Assembly: GCA_963770645.1 (NCBI GenBank)
Contig: CAVYQL010000004.1
Coordinates: 496,001-560,000, forward strand
Length of the DNA stretch: 64,000 nt
Origin: Bog-473 sp963770645
GTDB taxonomy: Bacteria; Actinomycetota; Acidimicrobiia; Acidimicrobiales; RAAP-2
Reading direction: 5' to 3'
Shown here: positions 1-9,629 of the stretch, in pieces
How positions within the stretch are numbered: the first letter of the stretch is position 1
Layout: each line of letters begins with the position of its first letter
Program-made: the position numbers and the translations under genes
The notes under the pieces: generated by a model
Told to the model about the DNA's origin: nothing
The model's database searches: none
The model's input: the letters and a program-made list of their open reading frames with translations, nothing else

Positions 1-1428
1 GTCGGCCCGCAGGAAGTCCTCCTCGAGCAGAGGAACCAGTTCGGTCCGCCCCTCGCTCGATACGGGGCTGGCGCCGCGAACCGCATCGTGGAGGACGACG
101 CGGTCGCGCCCCTGGTGTTTCGCCTTCATCAGGGCGTCGTCGGCCCGCCGCAGGACGGCATCGAATTCCTCCCCCGGTTCGGCTTCTGTGATCCCGAAGC
201 TGACCGTGAACTTCGGCAGGCCTCCGACGGTGATGGCGGCATCGAGCTGTTCTCGGAGCGTATTGAGCGCTCGCGCCGACTCGACGGCCGAGCAGTCGGG
301 GAACGTGATCGCGAACTCCTCACCGCCGTGGCGCGACACGATGTCGCTCGATCGGAGCGAGTCTCGCAGGACACGGGCGAACAGCCGAAGGGCCCGGTCT
401 CCCGTTTCATGCCCGTACGTGTCGTTGAGCGCCTTGAAGTGATCGAGGTCGGCCATGGCCACGGCAACCGGGTAGAGGTGCGGCGGTACCGCGGCGACCC
501 GCTGGGAGAAGGACCGCCTGTTGAGCAGCCCGGTCAGGGTGTCGGTTGAGGCCTGCAGCTGCGTCTCGGCCATCACCCGGAGCAGCCCGATCCGGGCTCC
601 GGCCAGCTTGGCCAACGTGGCCAGGTCGTTGGTCCGGTCGTCCTCGACCTCCACGCCGGGTTCGCCGGTGGCGTGGATGACGCCCACCGTGCGCCCCATG
701 ATGGACACGGGCACGCACAGCGCCGACATCTGGCCCTGCGGTCTGTTGCGCAGCTTGGGGCAGGCGTCGAGGTCGTGGCTGTCCGAGAAGGTCTGGATCT
801 GTGCCCGTCGTGCCGCCGGGCAGCGATCCGGAGAGTCCACTCCGCAGCTCGGTGGCTCGCCGTCCGGTCCGACCGCGGCCATCCGGTGCAGGTGGGCGTG
901 ACTGTTGTCGGCCAGGAGCAGCTCAATCGGGGCACCAGGCAACACGGTGCTGAAAGACCTTTCGATCACGTCGATCACCTCGGGCTCGCCTTCGGCCATG
1001 TCGAGGGCATTGGCCAGGCGGCTCTCGAAGCGCTGGCGTTGCACTTGCGAATCACGAATCTTCGCCTCGTTGTCCGCTGATGCGATGGCGGCGCTCAGTT
1101 CGGCGTTGAGCTGGTCGCGGATCTCAGCTTGGCGCGCCGCCTCAGCGGCGGCGGCACTCAGTTCGCCGTTCAGGTCGCGCACCTTCTCGTCGGTCCGCCG
1201 CTGTTGACGTTGGCTCATGACCAACAGTCCGGTCGAGATGGGCAGGATCACGCCGATCAGGATCGCGACAGAAATCAGGTCCGCCTCGAATCCCGACGCC
1301 AACGCCTGGCCCGCCATGATGCACGGGACGCAGATCACTGCGAATACCAACAGACCGATGCCCACACTCAACCAGCGGAGTCGGTCGCTGCGGGCGATCT
1401 CGCCTTGCCATTCCTCCTCTGTGACCAT
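1..1428 (-). CDS. GAF-GGDEF diguanylate cyclase, membrane-anchored (3' end outside window)
   Basis: The frame is open from an ATG at 1428 to the window edge (476 codons seen), so only the extreme C-terminus is missing. Two hydrophobic helices near the N-terminus (about residues 15-60) are followed by a helical linker, a GAF-like sensor domain with several Cys residues and a GGDEF domain. The active site reads RHGGEEF, preceded by the usual DLDHFKALNDTYGH motif, so cyclic-di-GMP synthesis from two GTP is expected. It is a close paralogue of the gene at 35565-36887: long stretches such as LCVPVSIMGRTVGVIH are shared. The frame was read directly from the reverse strand. No EAL domain is visible. 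The signal sensed is unknown. Confidence 0.9.
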   Translation of the reverse strand, partial: MVTEEEWQGEIARSDRLRWLSVGIGLLVFAVICVPCIMAGQALASGFEADLISVAILIGVILPISTGLLVMSQRQQRRTDEKVRDLNGELSAAAAEAARQAEIRDQLNAELSAAIASADNEAKIRDSQVQRQRFESRLANALDMAEGEPEVIDVIERSFSTVLPGAPIELLLADNSHAHLHRMAAVGPDGEPPSCGVDSPDRCPAARRAQIQTFSDSHDLDACPKLRNRPQGQMSALCVPVSIMGRTVGVIHATGEPGVEVEDDRTNDLATLAKLAGARIGLLRVMAETQLQASTDTLTGLLNRRSFSQRVAAVPPHLYPVAVAMADLDHFKALNDTYGHETGDRALRLFARVLRDSLRSSDIVSRHGGEEFAITFPDCSAVESARALNTLREQLDAAITVGGLPKFTVSFGITEAEPGEEFDAVLRRADDALMKAKHQGRDRVVLHDAVRGASPVSSEGRTELVPLLEEDFLRAD

Positions 1429-1628
1429 CTCCTCGGGGTCCCTTCAGGCGTACGCGAAGCGGCCCGATCCCTCTCCGTGAGGCGCCGCCGGACGCGTGTG
1501 ACAACTGGAGTGTCGACCGTCTGGGAGGTGGTCTTGAGCCTGTCCAATCTGGAGCCTGCGTCATCATCGCCGACCGTCGATCAATTGTGAAGAAATTGAG
1601 CAGAGCGACCTTTGATGCAGATGTCCCG

Positions 1629-2888
1629 TCAGATGTTCACGACAAGCTCGATGCAAACCGCCAGCCACGCCAACGCGACCAAGAGGAAGGGAACGTCGAG
1701 TCGGCGCCGGGAACTCATCAGCACTACCCAGGAGAATAGGTAGAACTCGACGAGGCTGCGGAACCCAACGTCTCCGAGCCAGATGCTCGGTGCCAGCGCG
1801 ATCGTAAGGAGGCCATAGCCGATCCACGCGAGTCGCTCGTGAAGCAATGCCTCGGTGTCCCGGTACGAGAGTGCGGCGATGACTCCGAAAATGATGAGCA
1901 GCGTCAATTCCCCGAACCACAGCAGCGCGGCCCACGACGGCAGGAGGCGGAGATAGTGGGCGAAGCCCCGGGCAGATCCCACGAACGGTACGCCGACGTT
2001 GGAGCTCCGGGACGCGGTGATGGGCAGCATTCCGACTGTGGCGTAGACCGCACCCTGCCATGCGACAAAGGCGACGATGGGGAGCGCCCAGGCGAGATCG
2101 AGCGCGCTGAGACCGGTCCGCCTTGACCGGTGAAGCAGCGCGCGGCGGCGAGGCGCCGCCCCGACGAGCGCCTTCGACCAATCGATGAACCGGGCCAGGC
2201 AGAGCGCGCCGAGGAGGATGAGTACCGACTCGCGGCTCAGCACGGCAACGGTCAACGCCAAGGCGGCCAGCAGAGACCGATCCCGTCGCAGGGCCAAGAG
2301 TCCGGCGACGATGGCCGCAGCGGTGACGACTTCAGTCAGGTCACGCGAAAGTGACCACAACAGCCCCCAGTAGGCCGCGAAGACCAGTCCCCACGCAGCG
2401 GGGCGACCCGCGTCCCGGGCGAGTGCGGCTCCGAGTCCGCCGAGGGCCCCCAGGGCAACGACGTTGACCAGGACCAGCGCCGCGGGGATGAACGGCCGAT
2501 GTCCGCCAGCGACCAGCCAGGCCAGTGCCGGATAGCCGATCCGGTCGATGCGGTAGATGTTGTCGAGGGTGATCCCGAATGCCCGGTGACCCCACGCCAG
2601 GGGATCGAGCGCCAGTCGGTAATAGAACTGCCCGTCGTAGCCGCTCCCACGGTAAACCGGCACACCCGGTGGGATTCTCGACCGCTGTGCATCATTGGCC
2701 CCGACGATGATGAAGCTGGCGATATTCCCTTGTCCCGCCACGGCAAGGCGCAGGCCGGCGAAGCACGATGCAACCACTCCGGTTGTGACGCCGATGCGAC
2801 GCGGCGAAGCGAACCAGCGCCCGACTGCCGCTCGGAACTGCGCATTCTTGACGGACGGCGTTGTTGATGACGACGGCGTCGCCCGCAC
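1629..2888 (-). CDS. polytopic membrane protein, GT-C-like
   Basis: A 419-residue protein with about 9-10 hydrophobic segments after a basic N-terminal tail. The first periplasmic loop contains SGYDGQFYYRLALDP and then YRIDRIGYPALAWL, a pattern I associate with uncharacterised actinobacterial membrane proteins that resemble GT-C glycosyltransferases (mannosyltransferase or GT87-like). An acidic loop residue after TM1 (the D of YDGQFYY) would be the expected catalytic aspartate of that fold. The start is a GTG at 2888; other starts are possible. It stands alone, about 100 bp downstream of the next gene on this strand. Function as a polyprenyl-phosphate-sugar-dependent glycosyltransferase is inference. 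Confidence 0.7.
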   Translation of the reverse strand: MRATPSSSTTPSVKNAQFRAAVGRWFASPRRIGVTTGVVASCFAGLRLAVAGQGNIASFIIVGANDAQRSRIPPGVPVYRGSGYDGQFYYRLALDPLAWGHRAFGITLDNIYRIDRIGYPALAWLVAGGHRPFIPAALVLVNVVALGALGGLGAALARDAGRPAAWGLVFAAYWGLLWSLSRDLTEVVTAAAIVAGLLALRRDRSLLAALALTVAVLSRESVLILLGALCLARFIDWSKALVGAAPRRRALLHRSRRTGLSALDLAWALPIVAFVAWQGAVYATVGMLPITASRSSNVGVPFVGSARGFAHYLRLLPSWAALLWFGELTLLIIFGVIAALSYRDTEALLHERLAWIGYGLLTIALAPSIWLGDVGFRSLVEFYLFSWVVLMSSRRRLDVPFLLVALAWLAVCIELVVNI

Positions 2889-2990
2889 CCGCTGATCGTG
2901 TGCCGCGTTCCTGTGAAGCAGCTGGCACCCAGAGAGACGCTCCGTGTGAAAGCCCGGAGCTGCACTGGGGGCGTCAGATAGAGCAATCGC

Positions 2991-4076
2991 TCACGTGTTG
3001 AAGCGGAACTCCACCACGTCCCCGTCGCGCATCACGTAGTCCTTCCCCTCCATGCGCGCTTTTCCGGCCGTGCGCGCGGCCGCCACCGATCCGGCCGCCA
3101 TGAGGTCGTCGAAGCTGATCACCTCGGCCTTGATGAAGCCGCGCTCGAAGTCGGTGTGGATCACGCCGGCCGCCTTCGGCGCGGTGTCGCCGGCGTGGAT
3201 GGTCCAGGCCCGCGCCTCCTTGGGGCCGGCCGTGAGGAAGGTCTGGAGCCCGAGCGTGGCAAAGCCCACGTGCACCAGTTGCTCGAGGCCCGACTCGTCC
3301 TGGCCGTAGCTGTGCAAGAGCTCGCGGGCGTCTTCGGGGTCGAGGCCGGCCACCTCGGCCTCGATCTGGGCGCAGAGGACGACGGCGGGTGCAGGCGCCA
3401 CGCTCGCCGCGAGAGCCTCGGCCACCGCCGCGTCGCCGAGCGCACCCTCGTCCACGTTGAACACGTAAATGAAGGGCTTCGCCGTCAGCAGGTGCAGATC
3501 GCCGAGCAGCTGCACGTTGACCTCACCGGCTGCCGCCGCGCTCGAGATCGTGCGACCCTCGGACAAGAGGCGCTCCGCCGTGGCGACGGCGTCGACCGTC
3601 GCCCTGAGGTCGGCCTTGCCCTTGGCCTCGCGCGCCAGCTTGGGCAGCCGCTGCTCCACGGTCTGGAGGTCCGCCAGGATCAGCTCGGTGTTCACCGTCT
3701 CGATGTCGCTGGCCGGATCGACGCGCGCGTCGACGTGCACGACGTCGTCATCGTGGAAGGCGCGCACGACCTGGCAGATGGCGTCGGTCTCGCGGATGGC
3801 GGCCAGGAACTGATTGCCGAGCCCCTCCCCTTGTGACGCGCCGCGCACGAGGCCCGCGATATCCAGGAACGTGACGCTGGCGGGCACGAGCGGCGCGCCC
3901 GCATAGAGCGCGGCCAGCTGGGCCAGGCGCCCGTCAGGCACCGCGACCACACCGACGTTGGGCTCGATCGTGGCGAAGGGGTAATTGGCCGCCAGCACCT
4001 CGTTGTTGGTGAGTGCATTGAAGAGCGTTGACTTGCCGACGTTGGGCAGACCGACGATGCCGATGGACAGGCTCAT
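2991..4076 (-). CDS. ychF: redox-regulated ATPase YchF (Obg/OLA1 family)
   Basis: 361 residues, full length for the family. The P-loop GLPNVGKST lies at residues 8-16, followed by the NPFATIEPN-type switch (here YPFATIEPNVG), the DIAG Walker B/G3 motif and a coiled-coil insertion around residues 130-200. The G4 motif is NVDE rather than NKxD, as expected for YchF/OLA1 proteins that prefer ATP over GTP. The C-terminal TGS domain (about residues 275-361) ends with the conserved YVMRDGDVVEFRFN. The family is linked to ribosome binding and oxidative-stress responses. It starts only 11 bp from the stop of the upstream kinase gene, so the two are probably co-transcribed. Confidence 0.95.
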   Translation of the reverse strand: MSLSIGIVGLPNVGKSTLFNALTNNEVLAANYPFATIEPNVGVVAVPDGRLAQLAALYAGAPLVPASVTFLDIAGLVRGASQGEGLGNQFLAAIRETDAICQVVRAFHDDDVVHVDARVDPASDIETVNTELILADLQTVEQRLPKLAREAKGKADLRATVDAVATAERLLSEGRTISSAAAAGEVNVQLLGDLHLLTAKPFIYVFNVDEGALGDAAVAEALAASVAPAPAVVLCAQIEAEVAGLDPEDARELLHSYGQDESGLEQLVHVGFATLGLQTFLTAGPKEARAWTIHAGDTAPKAAGVIHTDFERGFIKAEVISFDDLMAAGSVAAARTAGKARMEGKDYVMRDGDVVEFRFNT

Positions 4077-4086
4077 GGTGCGACCG

Positions 4087-5103
4087 CTAGCCGGCCAGCA
4101 ACCCGGCGCCGGTGGCCAGCGCCTTGAGGTCCGCCTCGGGCCGCGCGCCGGTGTGCGAGATGATCTCGGCCGCGCACACGCCGCCGAGGCGCGTGCTGTC
4201 GACCGGGCCGAGCCCGTGCGTGAGGCCGAAGAGGAACCCGGCCGCGAAGAGATCCCCCGCTCCCGTCGTGTCGACGACCCGGGCGACCGGGGCCGCCGGC
4301 ACTTCTTCGGGGCCCTGGGCAGTCAGCACGACTGCCCCCTGGGCCCCGCGGGTCATGACGACGAGAAGCCCGGTCTCCTCGGCGGCGGCGATGGTTCCCT
4401 TCGCCGAAGACGCCCCGAAGAGCATCGTGAGCTCCTCTTCGTTGCCGAGCAGGACGTCGACGTCATCGAGCAAGAGGTCGAGGAATTCGCGCTGGTGGCG
4501 GCTCACGCAAAAGGGGTCCGACAGTGAGAGCGCGACCGAGCCCTCCGAGGCGTGCGCGGTGGCCGCGGCGTGACGCAGTGCCTCCTTGGCCGCGGGCACG
4601 TCCCAGAGATAGCCCTCGAGGAGGACCACCGAGCCCCGCGCCACGAACGACGTCGGCACGCCCTCGGGCGAGAGTGTGGACGCGGCACCGAGGTACGTGC
4701 CCATAGTCCGGTCCGCATCCTCGGTGATGAGCACGATGCAGCGACCCGTGCCCAGGCCGTCACCGGCGGCGGTCTCGCTCACATGCGGCTCGAACTCCAC
4801 CCCCGAGGCCCTGAGGTGCTCGCTGTAGGTACGCCCGACCTCGTCGTCGGCCACTGTTCCGACGAAACCTGCGGTGCCGCCGAGCTCGGCGATGCCGGCC
4901 GTCGTGTTGGCGACCGAGCCTCCCGAGACGTAACGGGGCGCAGCCATCTGTTCCTGCACGGCAGTCGCCGTCGGCAGGTCGATGAGCGTCATGGAGCCCT
5001 TCTCCAGGCCGAGCTGGGCCACCTGCTCGGTGGTCGCCCTGTCGATCACGTCGAGCAGGGGCGACCCGATGGCCACCACGTCGAGGTCGTCGCGGTCCCC
5101 CAT
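4087..5103 (-). CDS. PfkB-family sugar kinase, adenosine-kinase type
   Basis: About 338 residues from the ATG at 5103 (MGDRDDLDVVAIG). An upstream in-frame start at 5175 would leave only 22 bp to the divergent aminopeptidase gene, so the shorter form is preferred. PfkB signature 1 is seen as SGGSVANTTAGIAELGG and signature 2 as DTTGAGDLFAAGFLFG, whose Asp is the catalytic base and whose Gly residues form the anion hole. The LGLEKGSMTLID and GSPLLDVI segments fit bacterial adenosine-kinase-like enzymes better than ribokinase or fructokinase. The probable reaction is ATP-dependent phosphorylation of adenosine to AMP. That would complement the S-adenosylhomocysteinase at 59.6 kb, which releases adenosine, but substrate specificity cannot be read from sequence alone. 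Confidence 0.85.
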   Translation of the reverse strand: MGDRDDLDVVAIGSPLLDVIDRATTEQVAQLGLEKGSMTLIDLPTATAVQEQMAAPRYVSGGSVANTTAGIAELGGTAGFVGTVADDEVGRTYSEHLRASGVEFEPHVSETAAGDGLGTGRCIVLITEDADRTMGTYLGAASTLSPEGVPTSFVARGSVVLLEGYLWDVPAAKEALRHAAATAHASEGSVALSLSDPFCVSRHQREFLDLLLDDVDVLLGNEEELTMLFGASSAKGTIAAAEETGLLVVMTRGAQGAVVLTAQGPEEVPAAPVARVVDTTGAGDLFAAGFLFGLTHGLGPVDSTRLGGVCAAEIISHTGARPEADLKALATGAGLLAG

Positions 5104-5197
5104 GCCGGGGGTTGGAACGCCGTTGTCGGCGGTGGATGCGTCGTCGTCAGGCACGAAGCGAGAACCTACCCGCAAGGACGCGGGTAGCCTTCACCGG

Positions 5198-8100
5198 ATG
5201 CCAGGTCCCTCCTCTGCACTCGCGCACGGCTCGGGAGCTTTCCGGCTCCCCCGCACGGTGGAGCCGGAGACGTACCGCATCGAGATCGAGCCCAACGTCG
5301 CATCGGCCACGTTCTCGGGCACCGTTTCCATCGACGTCGTCATCCTCGAGCCGGTGGAGCAGATCGTGCTCAACGCGGCCGAGCTCGCGGTGAGCGACGT
5401 CGAGGTCGCCAGCGCCGACGGCAGCACCGTGCCTTGCACGGTGAACTTCGACGACGAGCTCGAACAGGTGATCTTCGGTCCGGCCTCGGCATTGGCCCCC
5501 GGCCGGTGCACGCTGAGCTGCCGTTTCACCGGCGCCCTCAACGACAAGCTGCGCGGCTTCTACCGCTCCACCTACACCGGCCTCGACGGCGAGGTCCAGA
5601 CCATCGCCACCACGCAGTTCGAGTCGGTGGACGCGCGCCGCTGCTTTCCCTGTTTCGACGAGCCCGACCGCAAGGCGGTCTTCGAGGTCGCACTGATCGT
5701 GGAGCCCGACGTCGAGGCCATCTCGAACTCGCCCGTCGTCGGCAGCGACCCGGTCGGCAAGAAGCGCCGCATCAGGTTCTCGCCCACCATGAAGATGTCG
5801 ACGTACCTGGTGGCCTTCGTCGTGGGCAAGCTCGAGACGACCCGGACGGTCGACGTCGACGGCGTGCCGCTGCGCGTGGTCTGCACCCCCGGGAAGGTCG
5901 GGCTGGCCGACTTCGCGCTCGAGGTCGGGACGTTCGCGCTGCGCTTCTTCACCGATTACTTCAACATCCCCTACCCGGGCGACAAGGTCGATCTCGTCGC
6001 CATCCCCGACTTCGCCGCCGGCGCCATGGAGAACCTCGGGTGCATCACCTTCCGCGACACGGCGCTGCTCATCGACAAGGAGAGTGCGGCGCGCACGGAG
6101 CTCGAGCGCGTGGCCGACGTCATCGCGCACGAGTTGGCCCACATGTGGTTCGGCGACCTGGTGACCATGGGTTGGTGGGAGGGCATCTGGCTCAACGAGG
6201 CCTTCGCCACCTTCATGGAGACGTTGTGCGTCGACGCCTTCCGCCCGTCGTGGGACCGTTGGGTCGGCTTCGCGCCGTCACGCGAGGCGGCACTGGCCAT
6301 CGACGCCCTGCACTCGACCCGTCCCATCGAGTACCCGGTCGGCCCGCCCAAGGAGGCGGAGGGCATGTTCGACCTGCTGACCTACGAGAAGGGCTGCGGC
6401 GTCCTGCGCATGCTCGAGCAGTACATCGGCGCGGACGTGTTCCGCGACGGCGTGCGCACGTACCTGAAGGCCCACGCCTACGGCAACACCGTCACCACGG
6501 ACCTGTGGGACGCGCTGGAAGAAGCCAGTGGCGCGCCGGTGCGCGACGTGATGGACACCTTCATCCTCCAGGGCGGTCACCCGCTCGTCTCCCTCGAGGG
6601 CGACACGCTGACCCAGCAGCCCTTCGCGCTCGGCCCCGTCCCGGCCGGCACCACGTCCTCCATCGGCTCCGCCTGGCGGGTGCCGGTGGCGATACGGGCA
6701 CTGCCCGGCGTGGACACCCCCGGCGCGGCGGAACGCTACCTGGTGCTCGGGACCGAGGCGGCCCATATCGACGAGCCGGCCGAAGGGCTGGCGGTCGTCA
6801 ACGCCGGCGGCTGGGGCATGTTCCGCGTCGCCTACGAGCCGGGGCACCGGCTGGCGCTGGCGGAGCGCATGGAGGAGCTGACGCCACTCGAGCTGGCCAA
6901 CTTCTTGGCCGACACCTGGGCCACGACGCTGGCGGGTCACTCGAGCCTCGAGGAGTTCTTGGTCCTGGCCTCCCACCTGGGGCTCGAGCCGGACCCCGCG
7001 CCGTGGGCGCCGGTGGGTGCCGCGCTGACCCTGGCCAACCGCATCGCCAGCGAGGGCGACCGCGACCCGCTGCACCAGGCGGTGGCCGCGCTGGTCGGCC
7101 CGATCTTCGAACGCCTCGGCTTCGACGCCGGCGCCGGGGAGGGCGAACGCACGCCGTCGTTGCGCGCCCTGGCCATCAACCTCATGGGCACTGTCGGCGC
7201 GGACGCCGCGGTGCGGGCCGAGGCGGCCCGGCGCTTCGACGCCTCGCCTCTCGGCGGGGGCTCGGGCGTTCCCATCCCCGCCGACATCGAGGCCGCCACG
7301 CTCGGCGTGGTGGCGGAGCTGGTCCGCCCCGGCGACTACGAAGCCCTCTTGGAGCGCTACCGCAATGCGTCCACCCCGCAAGAGGAGATGCGCTCGCTCG
7401 GTGCGCTGGCTGTCTTCCCCGACGTCGACCTGTGCCTGCGCACCTTCGACCTGGCCATGACCGAGGTGCGCAGCCAGAACGGGTTCATGGTCATCGGCGC
7501 CCTGCTGGCCAACCGTGTGGGCAACCAGGCCGCCTGGACGCGGTTGACCGAGTCGTGGGACGCGGTCCTCGAGCGATTCCCGAAGAACGCGCCGCCGCGC
7601 ATCATCGAGTCGCTCCCCGCCCTGTGCGCCGACGAGGACTTCGCGGCGCGCGCAATCACCTTCCTCGACGACCACCCGCTCTCCTCGGGGCCGCGCCGGG
7701 TGGCGCAGTCGATCGAGCGGTTGCACGTCAACGTCGCCTTCGCCGCCCGCGAGCGCGCCACGCTCGCCGCCTCGCTGCGCGCTGGCCGGCACCACCGCCA
7801 CCTGATGGCCCCGGCGCCACCGCCGGGCGGCGCCGAGCGGAGCGAGCGCACGCACGCCCTGTTCCGCACCGCGCGCCAGACGCGTGGGTTCATGCCCGAC
7901 GACGAGGGTGAGGCGCTCTTCGAGGCGGCACTACGTGCCGGGCGGGCGGCGGTGACGGGCGCGTCTCCGTCGACGCTTGTCGAGATCGGCGCCTGGTGCG
8001 GGAAGTCGACGGTCTATCTCGGTGCAGCGGCCGAGGCCACTGGAGCCGTCGTGCTGTCGGTCGACCACCACCGCGGTTCGGAGGAGAACCAGCCCGGCTG

Positions 8101-8497
8101 GGACTACCACGAGCCCGACCTCGTCGACCCCGAAGGCGGCCACATCGACACCCTGCCGCACTGGCGCCGCACCATCACCACCGCCGGGCTCGAGAGCTCG
8201 GTCATGGGGATCGTCGGCGACTCCCCCACTCTCGCTGCACGCTGGGACCGCCCGCTCGTCTTCTGTTTCATTGACGGCGGCCACGGGGACGAGCCCGCCT
8301 GGGCCGACTTCCGCGGCTGGGCCCCACACGTCGCCGTGGGCGGGTGGCTGGCCATCCACGACGTGTTCCCCGACCCCGCCGACGGCGGCCGCCCGCCCTA
8401 CGAGCTCTATCTCGCCGCGCTCGACTCGGGCGAGTTCGTCGACGACGGCGAGTGCGGGAGCCTGCGGGTGCTGCGCAGGGTGGCCGCGCCGGACTAG
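5198..8497 (+). CDS. pepN: M1 aminopeptidase fused to a methyltransferase-like domain
   Basis: One open frame of 1099 residues from the ATG at 5198. Residues 1 to about 860 form a complete gluzincin M1 aminopeptidase: GAMEN substrate motif at 275-279, zinc ligands in HELAH (H311, H315) and E334 of the NEAF motif, then an ERAP1-like helical C-terminal domain. It would remove N-terminal residues from peptides in the cytosol. From about residue 885 to the end the frame continues into a Rossmann methyltransferase-like domain with the SAM-loop motif VEIGAWCGKSTVYLG (from about 927), a VDHH segment and CFIDGGHGDEPAWADF. M1 enzymes normally end before this. The only in-frame internal ATG near the junction (7805) has no ribosome-binding site. 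The stop lies 7 bp from the end of the convergent toroid gene. Confidence 0.9.
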   Translation: MPGPSSALAHGSGAFRLPRTVEPETYRIEIEPNVASATFSGTVSIDVVILEPVEQIVLNAAELAVSDVEVASADGSTVPCTVNFDDELEQVIFGPASALAPGRCTLSCRFTGALNDKLRGFYRSTYTGLDGEVQTIATTQFESVDARRCFPCFDEPDRKAVFEVALIVEPDVEAISNSPVVGSDPVGKKRRIRFSPTMKMSTYLVAFVVGKLETTRTVDVDGVPLRVVCTPGKVGLADFALEVGTFALRFFTDYFNIPYPGDKVDLVAIPDFAAGAMENLGCITFRDTALLIDKESAARTELERVADVIAHELAHMWFGDLVTMGWWEGIWLNEAFATFMETLCVDAFRPSWDRWVGFAPSREAALAIDALHSTRPIEYPVGPPKEAEGMFDLLTYEKGCGVLRMLEQYIGADVFRDGVRTYLKAHAYGNTVTTDLWDALEEASGAPVRDVMDTFILQGGHPLVSLEGDTLTQQPFALGPVPAGTTSSIGSAWRVPVAIRALPGVDTPGAAERYLVLGTEAAHIDEPAEGLAVVNAGGWGMFRVAYEPGHRLALAERMEELTPLELANFLADTWATTLAGHSSLEEFLVLASHLGLEPDPAPWAPVGAALTLANRIASEGDRDPLHQAVAALVGPIFERLGFDAGAGEGERTPSLRALAINLMGTVGADAAVRAEAARRFDASPLGGGSGVPIPADIEAATLGVVAELVRPGDYEALLERYRNASTPQEEMRSLGALAVFPDVDLCLRTFDLAMTEVRSQNGFMVIGALLANRVGNQAAWTRLTESWDAVLERFPKNAPPRIIESLPALCADEDFAARAITFLDDHPLSSGPRRVAQSIERLHVNVAFAARERATLAASLRAGRHHRHLMAPAPPPGGAERSERTHALFRTARQTRGFMPDDEGEALFEAALRAGRAAVTGASPSTLVEIGAWCGKSTVYLGAAAEATGAVVLSVDHHRGSEENQPGWDYHEPDLVDPEGGHIDTLPHWRRTITTAGLESSVMGIVGDSPTLAARWDRPLVFCFIDGGHGDEPAWADFRGWAPHVAVGGWLAIHDVFPDPADGGRPPYELYLAALDSGEFVDDGECGSLRVLRRVAAPD

Positions 8498-8504
8498 TGG
8501 CTGA

Positions 8505-9629
8505 CTAACGCGGGCGCGGGTCCGAGACGGTGCAGCCCTCGGTGGCGTCGCCGCAGTGCGGCTCGGCCAGGTCGAGGGGGGCCGGCAGGCCCTCGCCGCG
8601 GAACAACCCGGCCGCCGGTGTCGTGCTCGACAACGCGTCAGCGGCCAGCACCATGGCGGCGAAGGTGTAGGTGGTGCGCTCGTGCTTGGGGAAGGTCTCC
8701 TGCTCGGGGTAGACCATCCCGGTCCAGTACGACCCGTCGCCGAGGCGCAGGCCTTGGCCGGCGGCGAACAGGTCGAGTGCGGGCCCGTCCATGCCGAGGG
8801 CATCGAGGGCCAGCACGCATTCGGCTGTCTCGGCCGCGGTGACCCAGTCGCCGGTGGACACACAACGCACGCCGAGGCCCTCCATGACGAAGGCCGACCA
8901 GCCCTCGGCGATGCGCCGGCGCGCCGCCTCACCCTCGAGGGCGCCCGAGAGCATCGGGTAGTACCAGTCCATGGCGAACTCGACCTTGGGGGCGAAGGCG
9001 CCGGGGTGGTGCGCCACGGCGTGCCCGAGACGGCCCGCCGCCAGCTCCCAGTCGGGACGGTCCTTGTCCAGGCGCTCGGCGATCGCCACCGCGCAGCGAA
9101 GCGAGTGGTAGATCGACGAGGACCCTGTCAACAACGCGTAGCCCTCGGAGCGGCCGGCCGAGTCGAGCGACCACAGGACCGAGCCGTCGGGCTGCTGGAA
9201 GCGCAGGATGAAGTCGATCCCGCCCTCAATGGTCGGCCACAGCTCGCCCAGCAGCTCGACGTCGCCCGTGATCAGGTGGTGGTGCCAGGCGCCGGCGGCG
9301 AGATAGGCGCAGACGTTGGTGTCGAGCCTCGGGTCCTTCACGCCGTCACCCTGGTAGTAGTTGAACCAGCTGCCGTCGGGGAGCTGGCGGCGCACCAGCC
9401 AGCGGTAGGCGTCGACCGCTTCGTCGACCAGGCCGCACACGGTCAGCGCCATGGCCGCCTCGACATGGTTCCACGGGTCGCAATGGCCGCCCTCGAACCA
9501 CGGGATCATGCCGTCGGGGCGCTGGACCGCGGCGATGGCGTGGCCCGACGCAAGCACCTCGGCACTGGTCAAGATCCCGGGCACCTCGGGCACCGTGGCT
9601 TGGGCAGTGCGGAGCTCTTCGGTGGTCAC
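8505..9629 (-). CDS. alpha/alpha-toroid (prenyltransferase-like) protein
   Basis: 374 residues rich in Trp, His and Gly with repeated helical units of the kind ALDALGMDGPALDLFAAGQGLR and QRPDGMIPWFEGGHCDPWNHVEAAMAL. Such proteins are usually labelled prenyltransferase or squalene-cyclase-like in actinobacteria, but the fold is equally that of (alpha/alpha)6 glycoside hydrolases. I see no DXDD cyclase motif, so terpene cyclisation is not supported. Its start overlaps the stop of the upstream methyltransferase gene by 4 bp. It is the last gene of the glycosyltransferase-methyltransferase-toroid operon and probably acts on the same glycan or lipid product. Function unknown. Confidence 0.75.
   Translation of the reverse strand: MTTEELRTAQATVPEVPGILTSAEVLASGHAIAAVQRPDGMIPWFEGGHCDPWNHVEAAMALTVCGLVDEAVDAYRWLVRRQLPDGSWFNYYQGDGVKDPRLDTNVCAYLAAGAWHHHLITGDVELLGELWPTIEGGIDFILRFQQPDGSVLWSLDSAGRSEGYALLTGSSSIYHSLRCAVAIAERLDKDRPDWELAAGRLGHAVAHHPGAFAPKVEFAMDWYYPMLSGALEGEAARRRIAEGWSAFVMEGLGVRCVSTGDWVTAAETAECVLALDALGMDGPALDLFAAGQGLRLGDGSYWTGMVYPEQETFPKHERTTYTFAAMVLAADALSSTTPAAGLFRGEGLPAPLDLAEPHCGDATEGCTVSDPRPR

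Noticed and set aside
4982..5197. Longer N-terminus of the M1 aminopeptidase
   Set aside because: The frame is open upstream, but this part overlaps the adenosine-kinase gene antisense; the family N-terminus begins after the ATG at 5198.
5434..7911. Very long Arg/Gly-rich frame on the plus strand, and a 525-codon antisense frame at 6278-7855
   Set aside because: Both are shadows of the high-GC aminopeptidase gene and show low-complexity composition with no domain.
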